A DNA stretch of 64,000 nt from Osmia lignaria lignaria (Eukaryota; Arthropoda; Insecta; Hymenoptera; Megachilidae). The position numbers and the translations under genes are program-made. The number at the start of each line of letters is the position of its first letter. The stretch's first letter is position 1. Below are positions 24,107 to 41,550 of this stretch, piece after piece. The stretch spans positions 434,001 through 498,000 of the forward strand of contig NC_135046.1 in the NCBI RefSeq assembly GCF_051020975.1, in the 5' to 3' direction. The notes under the pieces are model-generated. The model was not told where the DNA came from and ran no database searches. It worked only from the letters and a program-made list of their open reading frames with translations.

Positions 24107-27100
24107 AATGTACATTTAATAACAATATCACTATTACTATATCTACATTCGATATAATGTAATAAACTGATTCATTCCCACAGATCACTGTACATTTAAT
24201 AACAATATCATTAGCACTATATCTACATTAGATATGGTATGTACATTTAATAACGATATCATTATTACCATATCTACATTAGATATAATGTAACATACTG
24301 ATTCGTTCCCACAGATCAATGTACATTCAATAACAATATCATTGGTACTATATCTACATTCTATGTAATGTAATATATTGATTCATTCCCACAGATCAAT
24401 GTATCTACATTTAGTACCAATGTTATTATTACCATATCTACACTAGATATAATGTAATATACTGATTCCTTCCCGCAGACCAATGTACATTCAATAACCA
24501 TATCATTATTACCATATCTACATTAGATACAATGTAATATACTGATTACTTCTCACAGGTCAAAGCACATTTAGTAACCATATCATTAGTACTATATCTA
24601 CATTAGATAAAATGTAATATACTGATTCCTTACAACAGATAAATGTACATTTAATATCAATATCATTGGTACTATATCTACATTGGCTATAATGTAATAT
24701 ACTGATTCATTCCCACCGATCAATGTACATTTAATAACAATATCATTATTACCATATCTACATTAGATATAATGTCGTATAGTGATACATTCCAACAGAT
24801 TAATGTACCCACATTTAGTACCAATGTCATTATTACCATATGTACACTAGATATAACGTGATATACTGATTACATCCCACAGACCAATGTACGTTTAATA
24901 ACAATATCATTGGTACTATATCTGCATTCGATATAATGTAATATACTGATTCATTCTGACAGATCAATGTACATTTAATAACGATATCATTATTACTATA
25001 TCTACATTCGATATAATGTAATAAACTGATTCATTCCCACAGATCACTGTACATTTAATAACAATGTCATTAGCACTATATCTACATTAGATATGGTATG
25101 TACATTTAATAACGATATCATTATTACCATATCTACATTAGATATAATGTAACATACTGATTCCTTCCCACAGATCAATGTACATTTAATAACAATGTCA
25201 TTGGTACTATATCTACATTAGATATGTAATATACTGATTCATTCCCACAGATCAATGTACATTTAATAACAATATCATTAGTACTATATCTACATTCGAT
25301 ATAATGTAATATACTGATTCATTCCCACAGATCAGTGTACATTTAATAACAATATCATCAGTACCATATCTACATACGATATAATGTAATATACGGATTC
25401 ACTCCCACAGATCAATGTACATTTAATAACAATATCATCAATACTATGTCTACATTACATATAATGTTATATACAGATTCATTGCCACAGATCAATGTAC
25501 ATTTAATAACAATATCATTAGTACTAAATCTACATTAGATATAATGTCGTATAGTGATACATTCCAACAGATCAATGTACCTACATTTAGTACCAATGTC
25601 ATTATTACCACATCTACACTAGATATAATGTAATATACTGATTCCTCCCCACAGACCAATGTACATTTACTAACCATATCATTATTACCATATCTACATT
25701 CGATATAATATAATGTACTGGTGCCTTCCCACAGATCAGTGGACATTTAATAACAATATCATCAGTACCATATCTACATTCGATATAATGTAATATACTG
25801 ATTCATTCCCACAGATCAATGTACATTTAATAACAATATCATTAGCACTATATCTACATTCGATATAATGTAATATACTGATTCATTCCCACAGATCAAT
25901 GTACATTTAATAACAATATCATTAGTACTATATCTACCTTAGATATGTCATGTACATTTAATAACAATCTCATTATTACCATATCTACATTAGATATAAT
26001 GTAATATACTGATTCCTTCCAACAGATCAATGTACATTTAATAACAATATCATTATTACCATATCTACATTAGATATGTATTGTACATTTGATAACAATA
26101 TCATTATTACCATATCTACATTAGATATAATGCAATATACTGATTCCTTCCGACAGATCAATGTACATTTAATAACAATATCATTGGTACTATATCTACA
26201 TTCTATGTAATGTAATATATTGATTCATTCCCACAGATCAATGTACCTACGTTTAGTACCAATGTCATTATTACCATATCTACACTAGATATAATGTAAT
26301 ATACTGATTCATTCCCACAAATCAATGTACATTTATTAACAATGTCATTATTACTATATCTACATTAGATATAATGTCATATACAGATTCATTCCCACAG
26401 ATCAATGTACATTTAATAACAATATCATTAGTACTATATCTACATTAAATATGTAATGTACATTAAAAAACAATATCATTTTTACCATATTTACATTAGA
26501 TATAATGTAATATACTGATTCCTTCCCACAGATCAATGTACATTTAATAACAATATCATTAGTACTATATCTACATTCGATATAATGTAATATACTGATT
26601 CATTCCCACAGATCAATGTACATTTAATAATCATATCATTTGTACTATATCTACATTAGATATAATGTAATATACTGATTCCTTCCAGCAGATAAATGTA
26701 CATTTGATATCAATATCATTGGTACTATATCTACATTGGTTATAACGTAATATACTGATTCATTCCCACAGATCAATGTACATTTAATAACAATATCATT
26801 ATTACTATATCTGCATTAGATATAATGTCGTATAGCGATACATTCCAACAGATTATTGTACCTACATTTAGTACCAATGTCATTATTACCATATGTACAC
26901 TAGATATAACGTGATATACTGATTACTTCCCACAGACCAATGTACATTTAATAACAGTATCATTGGTACTATATCTGCATTCGATATAATGTAATATACT
27001 GATTCCTTCCCACAGATCAAGGTACATTTAATAACAATATCATTATTATCATATCTACATTGGACAAAATGTAATATGCTGATACCTCCCCACAGGTCAA

Positions 27101-30100
27101 TGTACATTTAATAACAATATCATTATTACTATATATCTACATTAGATATGTAATATACATTTAAAAACAATATCATTATTACCATATCTACATTAGATAT
27201 GTATTGTACACTTGATAACAATATCATTATTACCATACCTACATTAGATATAACGTAATATACTGATTCCTTCCCACACATCATTGTACATTTAATAACA
27301 ATATCATTGGTACCATATCTACATTAGGTATAATGTAACATACTGATTCCTTCCCACAGATCAATGTACATTCAATAACAATATCATTGGTACTATATCT
27401 ACATTCTATGTAATGTAGTATATTGATTCATTCCCACAGATCAATGTATCTACATTTAGTACCAATGTCATTATTACCATATCTACACTAGATATAATGT
27501 AATATACTGATTCATTCCCACAAATCAATGTACATTTAATAACAATATCATTATTACTATATCTACATTAGATATAATGTCATATACAGATTCATTCCCA
27601 CAGATCAATGTACATTTAATAACAATATCATTAGTACTATATCTACATTCGATATAATGTAATATACTGATTCATTCCCACAGATCAGTGTACATTTAAT
27701 AACAATATCATCTGTACCATATCTACATTCGATATAATGTAATATACGGATTCACTCCCACAGATCAATGTACATTTAATAACAATATCATCAGTACTAT
27801 GTCTACATTACATATAATGTTATATACAGGTTCATTGCCACAGATCAATGTACATTTAATAACAATATCATTAGTACTACATCTACATTCGATATGTAAT
27901 GTACATTTAATAACAATCTCATTATTACCATATCTACATTAGATATAATGTAATATACTGATTCCTTCCAACAGACCAATGTACATTTAATAACAATATC
28001 ATTAGCACTATATCTACATACGATATAATGTAATATACTGATTCATTCCCACAGATCAATGTAACTACATTTAATACCAATGTCATTAATACCATACGTA
28101 CATTAGATATAATGTAATATACAGATCCATTCCCACAGATCAATGTACATTTAATAACAATATCATTGGTACTATATCTACATTAGATATAATGTAATAT
28201 ACTGATTCCTTCCCACAGATCAATGTACATTTAATAACAATATCATTAGTGCTATATCTACATTCGATATAATGTAATATACTGATTCATTCCCGCAGAT
28301 CAATGTAGCTACATTTAATACCAATGTCATTATTACCATATCTACATTCGATATAATGTAATATACTGATTCATTCCCACAGATCAATGTACATTTAATA
28401 ACAATATCATTATTACCATATCTACATTAGATATAATGTCGTATAGTGATACATTCCAACAGATTAATGTACCTACATTTAGTACCAATGTCATTATTAC
28501 CATATGTACACTAGATATAACGTGATATACTGATTACTTCCCACAGACCAATGTACATTTAATAACAATATCATTGGTACTATATCTGCATTCGATATAA
28601 TGTAATATACTGATTCATTTCGACAGATCAATGTACATTTAATAACAATATCACTATTACTATATCTACATTCGATATAATGTAATAAACTGATTCATTC
28701 CCACAGATCACTGTACATTTAATAACAATATCATTAGCACTATATCTACATTAGATATGGTATGTACATTTAATAACGATATCATTATTACCATATCTAC
28801 ATTAGATATAATGTAACATACTGATTCGTTCCCACAGATCAATGTACATTCAATAACAATATCATTGGTACTATATCTACATTCTATGTAATGTAATATA
28901 TTGATTCATTCCCACAGATCAATGTATCTACATTTAGTACCAATGTTATTATTACCATATCTACACTAGATATAATGTAATATACTGATTCCTTCCCGCA
29001 GACCAATGTACATTCAATAACCATATCATTATTACCATATCTACATTAGATATAATGTAATATACCGATTCCTTCCCACAGATCAATGTACATTTAATAA
29101 CAATATCATTAGTGCTATATCTACATTCGATGTAATGTAATATACTGATTCATTCCCGCAGATCAATGTAGCTACATTTAATACCAATGTCATTATTACC
29201 GTATCTACATTCGATATAATGTAATATACTGATTCATTCCCACAGATCAATGTACATTTAATAACAATATCATTATTACCATATCTACATTAGATATAAT
29301 GTCATATAGTGGTACATTCCAACAGATCAATGTACCTACATTTAGTACCAATGTCATTATTACCATATGTACACTAGATATAACGTGATATACTGATTAC
29401 TTCCCACAGACCAATGTACATTTAATAACAATATCATTGGTACTATATCTGCATTTGATATAATGTAATATACTGATTCATTTCGACAGATCAATGTACA
29501 TTTAATAACAATATCATTATTACTATATCTACATTCGATATAATGTAATAAACTGATTCATTCCCACAGATCACTGTACATTTAATAACAATATCATTAG
29601 CACTATATCTACATTAGATATGGTATGTACATTTAATAACGATATCATTATTACCATATCTACATTAGATATAATGTAACATACTGATTCGTTCCCACAG
29701 ATCAATGTACATTCAATAACAATATCATTGGTACTATATCTACATTCTATGTAATGTAATATATTGATTCATTCCCACAGATCAATGTATCTACATTTAG
29801 TACCAATGTCATTATTACCATATCTACACTAGATATAATGTAATATACTGATTCATTCCCACAAATCAATGTACATTTAATAACAATATCATTATTACTA
29901 TATCTACATTAGATATAATGTCATATACAGATTCATTCCCTCAGATGAATGTATATTTAATAACAATATCATTAGTACTATATCTACATTAAATATGTAA
30001 TGTACATTAAAAAACAATATCATTTTTACCGTATTTACATTAGATATAATGTAATATACTGATTCCTTCCCACAGATCAATGTACATTTAATAACAATAT

Positions 30101-33100
30101 CATTAGTACTTTATCTACATTCGATATAATGTAATATACTGATTCATTCCCGCAGATCAATGTAGCTACATTTAATACCAATGTCATTATTACCATATCT
30201 ACATTCGATATAATGTAATGTATTGATTCATTCCCTCAGATCAATGTACATTTAATAACCATATCATTAGTACTATATCTACATTAGATATGTAATGCAC
30301 ATTTAATAACAATGTCATTATTACAATATCTACATGAGATACAATGTAATATACTGATTGCTACCCACAGATCAATGTACATTTAATAACAATATCATTA
30401 GCACTATATCTACATTAGATATGTAATGTACATTTAAAAACAATATCATTATTACCATATCTACATTAGATATAATGTAATATACTGATTCATTCCCACA
30501 GATCAATGTACATTTAATAATCATATCATTAGTACTATATCTACATTCGATATTATGTAATATACTGATTAATTTCCACAGATAAATGTACATTTAAAGC
30601 AATATCATTAGTACTATATCTACATTAGATATGGAATGTACATTTAATAACAATATTATTATTACCATATCTACATTCGATACAATGTAATATACTGATT
30701 ACTTCTCACAGATCAATGCACATTTAGTAACCATATCATTAGTACTACATCTACATTAGATATAATGTAATATACTGATTCCTTACAGCAGATAAATGTA
30801 CATTTAATATCAATATCATTGGTACTATATCTACATTGGTTATAATGTAATATACTGAATCATTCCCACAGATCAATGTACATTTAATAACAATATCATT
30901 ATTACCATATCTACATTAGATATAATGTCGTATAGTGATACATTCCAACAGATTAATGTACCTACATTTAGTACCAATGTCATTATTACCATATGTACAC
31001 TAGATATAACGTGATATGCTGATTACTTCCCACAGACCAATGTACATTTAATAACAATATCATTGGTACTATATCTGCATTCCATATAATGTAATATACT
31101 GATTCATTCCGACAGATCAATGTACATTTAATAACAATATCATTATTACTATATCTACATTCTATGTAATGTAATATATTGATTCATTCCCACAGATCAA
31201 TGTATCTACATTTAGTACCAATGTCATTATTACCATATCTACACTAGATATAATGTAATATACTGATTCATTCCCACAAATCAATGTACATTTAATAACA
31301 ATATCATTATTACTATATCGACATTAGATATAATGTCATATACAGATTCATTCCCTCAGATGAATGTACATTTAATAACAATATCATTAGTACTATATCT
31401 ACATTAAATATGTAATGTACATTAAAAAACAATATCATTTTTACCATATTTACATTAGATATAATGTAATATACTGATTCCTTCCCACAGATCAATGTAC
31501 ATTTAATAACAATATCATTAGTACTTTATCTACATTCGATATAATGTAATATACTGATTCATTCCCGCAGATCAATGTAGCTACATTTAATACCAATGTC
31601 ATTATTACCATATCTACATTCGATATAATGTAATATATTGATTCATTCCTTCAGATCAATGTACATTTAATAACCATATCATTAGTACTATATCTACATT
31701 AGATATGTAATGCATATTTAATAACAATGTCATTATTACAATATCTACTTGAGATACAATGTAATATACTGATTGCTACCCACAGATCACTGTACATTTA
31801 ATAACAATATCATTAGCACTATATCTACATTAGATATGTAATGTACATTTAAAAACAATATCATTATTACCATATCTACATTAGATATAATGTAATATAC
31901 TGATTCATTCCCACAGATCAATGTACATTTAATAATCATATCATTAGTACTATATCTACATTCGATATTATGTAATATACTGATTAATTTCCACAGATAA
32001 ATGTACATTTAAAGCAATATCATTAGTACTATATCTACATTAGATATGGAATGTACATTTAATAACAATATTATTATTACCATATCTACATTCGATACAA
32101 TGTAATATACTGATTACTTCTCACAGATCAATGCACATTTAGTAACCATATCATTAGTACTATATCTACATTAGATATAATGTAATATACTGATTCCTTA
32201 CAGCAGATAAATGTACATTTAATATCAATATCATTATTACTATATCTACATTAGATATGTAATATACAATTACAAACAATATCATTATTACCATATCTAC
32301 GTTAGATATAATGTAATATACTGATCACTTCCCACAGATCAATGTACATTTAATAACAATATCATTATTACTATATATCCAAATTAGATATGTAATATAC
32401 ATTTAAAAACAATATCATTATTACCATATCTACGTTAGATATAATGTGATATACTGATCCCTTCCCACAGATCAATGTACATTTAATAACAATATCATTA
32501 TTACTATATCTACATTAGATATGTAATATACTGATTCGTTCCCACAGATCAATGTACATTTAATAACAATATCATTAGTACTATATCTACATTAGATATA
32601 ATGTAATATACTGATTCATTCCCACAAATCAATGTACATTTAATAACAATATCATTATTACTATATCTACATTAGATATAATGTCATATACAGATTCATT
32701 CCCACAGATCAATGTACATTTAATAACAATATCATTAGTACTATATCTACATTAAATATGTAATGTACATTAAAAAACAATATCATTTTTACCATATTTA
32801 CATTACATATAATGTAATATACTGATTCCTTTCCACAGATCAATGTACATTTAATAACAATATCATTAGTACTATATCTACATTCGATATAATGTAATAT
32901 ACTGATTCATTCCCACAGATCAATGTAGCTACATTTAATACCAATGTCATTATTACCATACGTACAGTAGATATAATGTAATATACAGATCCATTCCCAC
33001 AGATCAATGTACATTTAATAACAATATCATTGGTACTATATCTACATTAGATATAATGTAATATACTGATTCCTTCCCACAGATCAATGTACATTTAATA

Positions 33101-36100
33101 ACAATATCATTAGTACTATATCTACATTCGATATAATGTAATATACTGATTCATTCCCGCAGATCAATGTAGCTACATTTAATACCAATGTCATTATTAC
33201 CATATCTACATTCGATATAATGTAATATATTGATTCATTCCCTCAGAGTAATGTACATTTAATAACCATATCATTAGTACTATATCTACATTAGATATGT
33301 AATGCACATTTAATACCAATGTCATTATTACAATATCTACATGAGATACAATGCAATATACTGATTGCTACCCACAGATCAATGTACATTTAATAACAAT
33401 ATCATTAGCACTATATCTACATTATATATGTAATGTACATTTAAAAACAATATCGTTATTACCATATCTACATTAGATATAATGTAATATACTGATTCAT
33501 TCCCTCAGATCAATGTACATTTAATAATCGTATCATTAGTACTATATCTACATTCGATATAATGTAATATACTGATTAATTTCCACAGATAAATGTACAT
33601 TTAAAGCAATATCATTAGTACTATATCTACATTAGATATGGAATGTACATTTAATAACAATATTATTATTACCATATCTACATTCGATACAATGTAATAT
33701 ACTGATTACTTCTCACAGATCAATGCACATTTAGTAACCATATCATTAGTACTATATCTACATTAGATATGTAATATACCGATTCATTCCCACAGATCAA
33801 TGTACATTTAATAACAATATCATTAGTACTATATCTACATTCGATATAATGTAATATACGGATTCCTTCCAACAGACCAATGTACATTTAATAACAATAT
33901 CATTAGCACTATATCTACATTCGATATAATGTAATATACCGATTCATTCCCACAGATCAATGTAGCTACATTTAATACCAATGTCATTAATACCATACGT
34001 ACACTAGATATAACGTGATATACTGATTACTTCCCACAGACCAATGTACATTTAATAACAATATCATTGGTACTATATCTGCATTCGATATAATGTAATA
34101 TACTGATTCATTTCGACAGATCAATGTACATTTAATAACAATATCATTATTACTATATCTACATTCGATATAATGTAATATACTGATTCATTCCCGCAGA
34201 TCAATGTAGCTACATTTAATACCAATGTCATTATTACCATATCTACATTCGATATAATGTAATATATTGATTCATTCCCTCAGAGTAATGTACATTTAAT
34301 AACCATATCATTAGTACTATATCTACATTAGATATGTAATGCACATTTAATACCAATGTCATTATTACAATATCTACATGAGATACAATGTAATATACTG
34401 ATTGCTACCCACAGATCAATGTACATTTAATAACAATATCATTAGCACTATATCTACATTAGATATGTAATGTACATTTAAAAACAATATCGTTATTACC
34501 ATATCTACATTAGATATAATGTAATATACTGATTCATTCCCTCAGAGCAATGTACATTTAATAATCGTATCATTAGTACTATATCTACATTCGATATAAT
34601 GTAATATACTGATTAATTTCCACAGATAAATGTACATTTAAAGCAATATCATTAGTACTACATCTACATTAGATATGTAATGTACATTTAATAACAATCT
34701 CATTATTACCATATCTACATTAGATATAATGTAATATACTGATTCCTTCCAACAGACCAATGTACATTTAATAACAATATCATTAGCACTATATCTACAT
34801 ACGATATAATGTAATATACTGATTCATTCCCACAGATCAATGTAGCTACATTTAATACCAATGTCATTAATACCATACGTACATTAGATATAATGTAATA
34901 TACAGATCCATTCCCACAGATCAATGTACATTTAATAACAATATCATTGGTACTATATCTACATTAGATATAATGTAATATACTGATTCCTTCCCACAGA
35001 TCAATGTACATTTAATAACAATATCATTAGTGCTATATCTACATTCGATATAATGTAATATACTGATTCATTCCCGCAGATCAATGTAGGTACATTTAAT
35101 ACCAATGTCATTATTACCATATCTACATTCGATATAATGTAATATACTGATTCATTCCCACAGATCAATGTACATTTAATAACAATATCATTATTACCAT
35201 ATCTACATTAGATATAATGTCGTATAGTGATACATTCCAACAGATTAATGTACCTACATTTAGTACCAATGTCATTATTACCATATGTACACTAGATATA
35301 ACGTGATATACTGATTACTTCCCACAGACCAATGTACATTTAATAACAATATCATTGGTACTATATCTGCATTCGATATAATGTAATATACTGATTCATT
35401 TCGACAGATCAATGTACATTTAATAACAATATCATTATTACTATATATCCAAATTAGATATGTAATATACATTTAAAAACAATATCATTATTACCATATC
35501 TACGTTAGATATAATGTGATATACTGATCCCTTCCCACAGATCAATGTACATTTAATAACAATATCATTATTACTATATCTACATTAGATATGTAATATA
35601 CTGATTCGTTCCCACAGATCAATGTACATTTAATAACAATATCATTAGTACTATATCTACATTAGATATAATGTAATATACTGATTCATTCCCACAAATC
35701 AATGTACATTTAATAACAATATCATTATTACTATATCTACATTAGATATAATGTCATATACAGATTCATTCCCACAGATCAATGTACATTTAATAACAAT
35801 ATCATTAGTACTATATCTACATTAAATATGTAATGTACATTAAAAAACAATATCATTTTTACCATATTTACATTACATATAATGTAATATACTGATTCCT
35901 TTCCACAGATCAATGTACATTTAATAACAATATCATTAGTACTATATCTACATTCGATATAATGTAATATACTGATTCATTCCCACAGATCAATGTAGCT
36001 ACATTTAATACCAATGTCATTATTACCATACGTACAGTAGATATAATGTAATATACAGATCCATTCCCACAGATCAATGTACATTTAATAACAATATCAT

Positions 36101-39100
36101 TGGTACTATATCTACATTAGATATAATGTAATATACTGATTCCTTCCCACAGATCAATGTACATTTAATAACAATATCATTAGTACTATATCTACATTCG
36201 ATATAATGTAATATACTGATTCATTCCCGCAGATCAATGTAGCTACATTTAATACCAATGTCATTATTACCATATCTACATTCGATATAATGTAATATAT
36301 TGATTCATTCCCTCAGAGTAATGTACATTTAATAACCATATCATTAGTACTATATCTACATTAGATATGTAATGCACATTTAATACCAATGTCATTATTA
36401 CAATATCTACATGAGATACAATGCAATATACTGATTGCTACCCACAGATCAATGTACATTTAATAACAATATCATTAGCACTATATCTACATTATATATG
36501 TAATGTACATTTAAAAACAATATCGTTATTACCATATCTACATTAGATATAATGTAATATACTGATTCATTCCCTCAGATCAATGTACATTTAATAATCG
36601 TATCATTAGTACTATATCTACATTCGATATAATGTAATATACTGATTAATTTCCACAGATAAATGTACATTTAAAGCAATATCATTAGTACTATATCTAC
36701 ATTAGATATGGAATGTACATTTAATAACAATATTATTATTACCATATCTACATTCGATACAATGTAATATACTGATTACTTCTCACAGATCAATGCACAT
36801 TTAGTAACCATATCATTAGTACTATATCTACATTAGATATGTAATATACCGATTCATTCCCACAGATCAATGTACATTTAATAACAATATCATTAGTACT
36901 ATATCTACATTCGATATAATGTAATATACGGATTCCTTCCAACAGACCAATGTACATTTAATAACAATATCATTAGCACTATATCTACATTCGATATAAT
37001 GTAATATACCGATTCATTCCCACAGATCAATGTAGCTACATTTAATACCAATGTCATTAATACCATACGTACACTAGATATAACGTGATATACTGATTAC
37101 TTCCCACAGACCAATGTACATTTAATAACAATATCATTGGTACTATATCTGCATTCGATATAATGTAATATACTGATTCATTTCGACAGATCAATGTACA
37201 TTTAATAACAATATCATTATTACTATATCTACATTCGATATAATGTAATATACTGATTCATTCCCGCAGATCAATGTAGCTACATTTAATACCAATGTCA
37301 TTATTACCATATCTACATTCGATATAATGTAATATATTGATTCATTCCCTCAGAGTAATGTACATTTAATAACCATATCATTAGTACTATATCTACATTA
37401 GATATGTAATGCACATTTAATACCAATGTCATTATTACAATATCTACATGAGATACAATGTAATATACTGATTGCTACCCACAGATCAATGTACATTTAA
37501 TAACAATATCATTAGCACTATATCTACATTAGATATGTAATGTACATTTAAAAACAATATCGTTATTACCATATCTACATTAGATATAATGTAATATACT
37601 GATTCATTCCCTCAGAGCAATGTACATTTAATAATCGTATCATTAGTACTATATCTACATTCGATATAATGTAATATACTGATTAATTTCCACAGATAAA
37701 TGTACATTTAAAGCAATATCATTAGTACTACATCTACATTAGATATGTAATGTACATTTAATAACAATCTCATTATTACCATATCTACATTAGATATAAT
37801 GTAATATACTGATTCCTTCCAACAGACCAATGTACATTTAATAACAATATCATTAGCACTATATCTACATACGATATAATGTAATATACTGATTCATTCC
37901 CACAGATCAATGTAGCTACATTTAATACCAATGTCATTAATACCATACGTACATTAGATATAATGTAATATACAGATCCATTCCCACAGATCAATGTACA
38001 TTTAATAACAATATCATTGGTACTATATCTACATTAGATATAATGTAATATACTGATTCCTTCCCACAGATCAATGTACATTTAATAACAATATCATTAG
38101 TGCTATATCTACATTCGATATAATGTAATATACTGATTCATTCCCGCAGATCAATGTAGCTACATTTAATACCAATGTCATTATTACCATATCTACATTC
38201 GATATAATGTAATATACTGATTCATTCCCACAGATCAATGTACATTTAATAACAATATCATTATTACCATATCTACATTAGATATAATGTCGTATAGTGA
38301 TACATTCCAACAGATTAATGTACCTACATTTAGTACCAATGTCATTATTACCATATGTACACTAGATATAACGTGATATACTGATTACTTCCCACAGACC
38401 AATGTACATTTAATAACAATATCATTGGTACTATATCTGCATTCGATATAATGTAATATACTGATTCATTTCGACAGATCAATGTACATTTAATAACAAT
38501 ATCATTATTACTATATATCCAAATTAGATATGTAATATACATTTAAAAACAATATCATTATTACCATATCTACGTTAGATATAATGTGATATACTGATCC
38601 CTTCCCACAGATCAATGTACATTTAATAACAATATCATTATTACTATATCTACATTAGATATGTAATATACTGATTCGTTCCCACAGATCAATGTACATT
38701 TAATAACAATATCATTAGTACTATATCTACATTAGATATAATGTAATATACTGATTCATTCCCACAAATCAATGTACATTTAATAACAATATCATTATTA
38801 CTATATCTACATTAGATATAATGTCATATACAGATTCATTCCCACAGATCAATGTACATTTAATAACAATATCATTAGTACTATATCTACATTAAATATG
38901 TAATGTACATTAAAAAACAATATCATTTTTACCATATTTACATTACATATAATGTAATATACTGATTCCTTTCCACAGATCAATGTACATTTAATAACAA
39001 TATCATTAGTACTATATCTACATTCGATATAATGTAATATACTGATTCATTCCCACAGATCAATGTAGCTACATTTAATACCAATGTCATTATTACCATA

Positions 39101-41550
39101 CGTACAGTAGATATAATGTAATATACAGATCCATTCCCACAGATCAATGTACATTTAATAACAATATCATTGGTACTATATCTACATTAGATATAATGTA
39201 ATATACTGATTCCTTCCCACAGATCAATGTACATTTAATAACAATATCATTAGTACTATATCTACATTCGATATAATGTAATATACTGATTCATTCCCGC
39301 AGATCAATGTAGCTACATTTAATACCAATGTCATTATTACCATATCTACATTCGATATAATGTAATATATTGATTCATTCCCTCAGAGTAATGTACATTT
39401 AATAACCATATCATTAGTACTATATCTACATTAGATATGTAATGCACATTTAATACCAATGTCATTATTACAATATCTACATGAGATACAATGCAATATA
39501 CTGATTGCTACCCACAGATCAATGTACATTTAATAACAATATCATTAGCACTATATCTACATTATATATGTAATGTACATTTAAAAACAATATCGTTATT
39601 ACCATATCTACATTAGATATAATGTAATATACTGATTCATTCCCTCAGATCAATGTACATTTAATAATCGTATCATTAGTACTATATCTACATTCGATAT
39701 AATGTAATATACTGATTAATTTCCACAGATAAATGTACATTTAAAGCAATATCATTAGTACTATATCTACATTAGATATGGAATGTACATTTAATAACAA
39801 TATTATTATTACCATATCTACATTCGATACAATGTAATATACTGATTACTTCTCACAGATCAATGCACATTTAGTAACCATATCATTAGTACTATATCTA
39901 CATTAGATATGTAATATACCGATTCATTCCCACAGATCAATGTACATTTAATAACAATATCATTAGTACTATATCTACATTCGATATAATGTAATATACG
40001 GATTCCTTCCAACAGACCAATGTACATTTAATAACAATATCATTAGCACTATATCTACATTCGATATAATGTAATATACCGATTCATTCCCACAGATCAA
40101 TGTAGCTACATTTAATACCAATGTCATTAATACCATACGTACACTAGATATAACGTGATATACTGATTACTTCCCACAGACCAATGTACATTTAATAACA
40201 ATATCATTGGTACTATATCTGCATTCGATATAATGTAATATACTGATTCATTTCGACAGATCAATGTACATTTAATAACAATATCATTATTACTATATCT
40301 ACATTCGATATAATGTAATATACTGATTCATTCCCGCAGATCAATGTAGCTACATTTAATACCAATGTCATTATTACCATATCTACATTCGATATAATGT
40401 AATATATTGATTCATTCCCTCAGAGTAATGTACATTTAATAACCATATCATTAGTACTATATCTACATTAGATATGTAATGCACATTTAATACCAATGTC
40501 ATTATTACAATATCTACATGAGATACAATGTAATATACTGATTGCTACCCACAGATCAATGTACATTTAATAACAATATCATTAGCACTATATCTACATT
40601 AGATATGTAATGTACATTTAAAAACAATATCGTTATTACCATATCTACATTAGATATAATGTAATATACTGATTCATTCCCTCAGAGCAATGTACATTTA
40701 ATAATCGTATCATTAGTACTATATCTACATTCGATATAATGTAATATACTGATTAATTTCCACAGATAAATGTACATTTAAAGCAATATCATTAGTACTA
40801 CATCTACATTAGATATGTAATGTACATTTAATAACAATCTCATTATTACCATATCTACATTAGATATAATGTAATATACTGATTCCTTCCAACAGACCAA
40901 TGTACATTTAATAACAATATCATTAGCACTATATCTACATACGATATAATGTAATATACTGATTCATTCCCACAGATCAATGTAGCTACATTTAATACCA
41001 ATGTCATTAATACCATACGTACATTAGATATAATGTAATATACAGATCCATTCCCACAGATCAATGTACATTTAATAACAATATCATTGGTACTATATCT
41101 ACATTAGATATAATGTAATATACTGATTCCTTCCCACAGATCAATGTACATTTAATAACAATATCATTAGTGCTATATCTACATTCGATATAATGTAATA
41201 TACTGATTCATTCCCGCAGATCAATGTAGCTACATTTAATACCAATGTCATTATTACCATATCTACATTCGATATAATGTAATATACTGATTCATTCCCA
41301 CAGATCAATGTACATTTAATAACAATATCATTATTACCATATCTACATTAGATATAATGTCGTATAGTGATACATTCCAACAGATTAATGTACCTACATT
41401 TAGTACCAATGTCATTATTACCATATGTACACTAGATATAACGTGATATACTGATTACTTCCCACAGACCAATGTACATTTAATAACAATATCATTGGTA
41501 CTATATCTGCATTCGATATAATGTAATATACTGATTCATTTCGACAGATC
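24107..41550. repeat. satellite superunit, copy 1 (17,444 bp, with three 3,070-bp subunits)
   Basis: Sequence from 23651 to about 35447 recurs at 41095 to about 52890 with a constant 17,444-bp offset and no length change. In about 11.8 kb I noticed only three substitutions: 23702 A versus 41146 G, 24573 A versus 42017 T, and 27448 A versus 44892 G. The offset equals 11,304 + 2 x 3,070. Copy 1 is thus an 11,304-bp unit expanded by two extra 3,070-bp subunits. Its right boundary is the end of the third subunit. Confidence 0.8.
32341..41550. repeat. 3,070-bp higher-order repeat, three tandem copies
   Basis: Copies are about 32341-35410, 35411-38480 and 38481-41550. The left edge is where CTATATATCCAAATTAG units align at 32341, 35411 and 38481 but the sequence upstream differs (CCCACAGATC versus TCGACAGATC). 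The right edge is where TCGACAGATC is followed by ATCACTATTACTATATC instead. The copies are almost identical: the one difference I noticed is 35090 G against C at 38160. Each unit holds an internal 1,037-bp echo (CCTCAGAGTAATG at 33241 and 34278). A fourth, solitary copy lies at 49785-52854. Confidence 0.85.
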
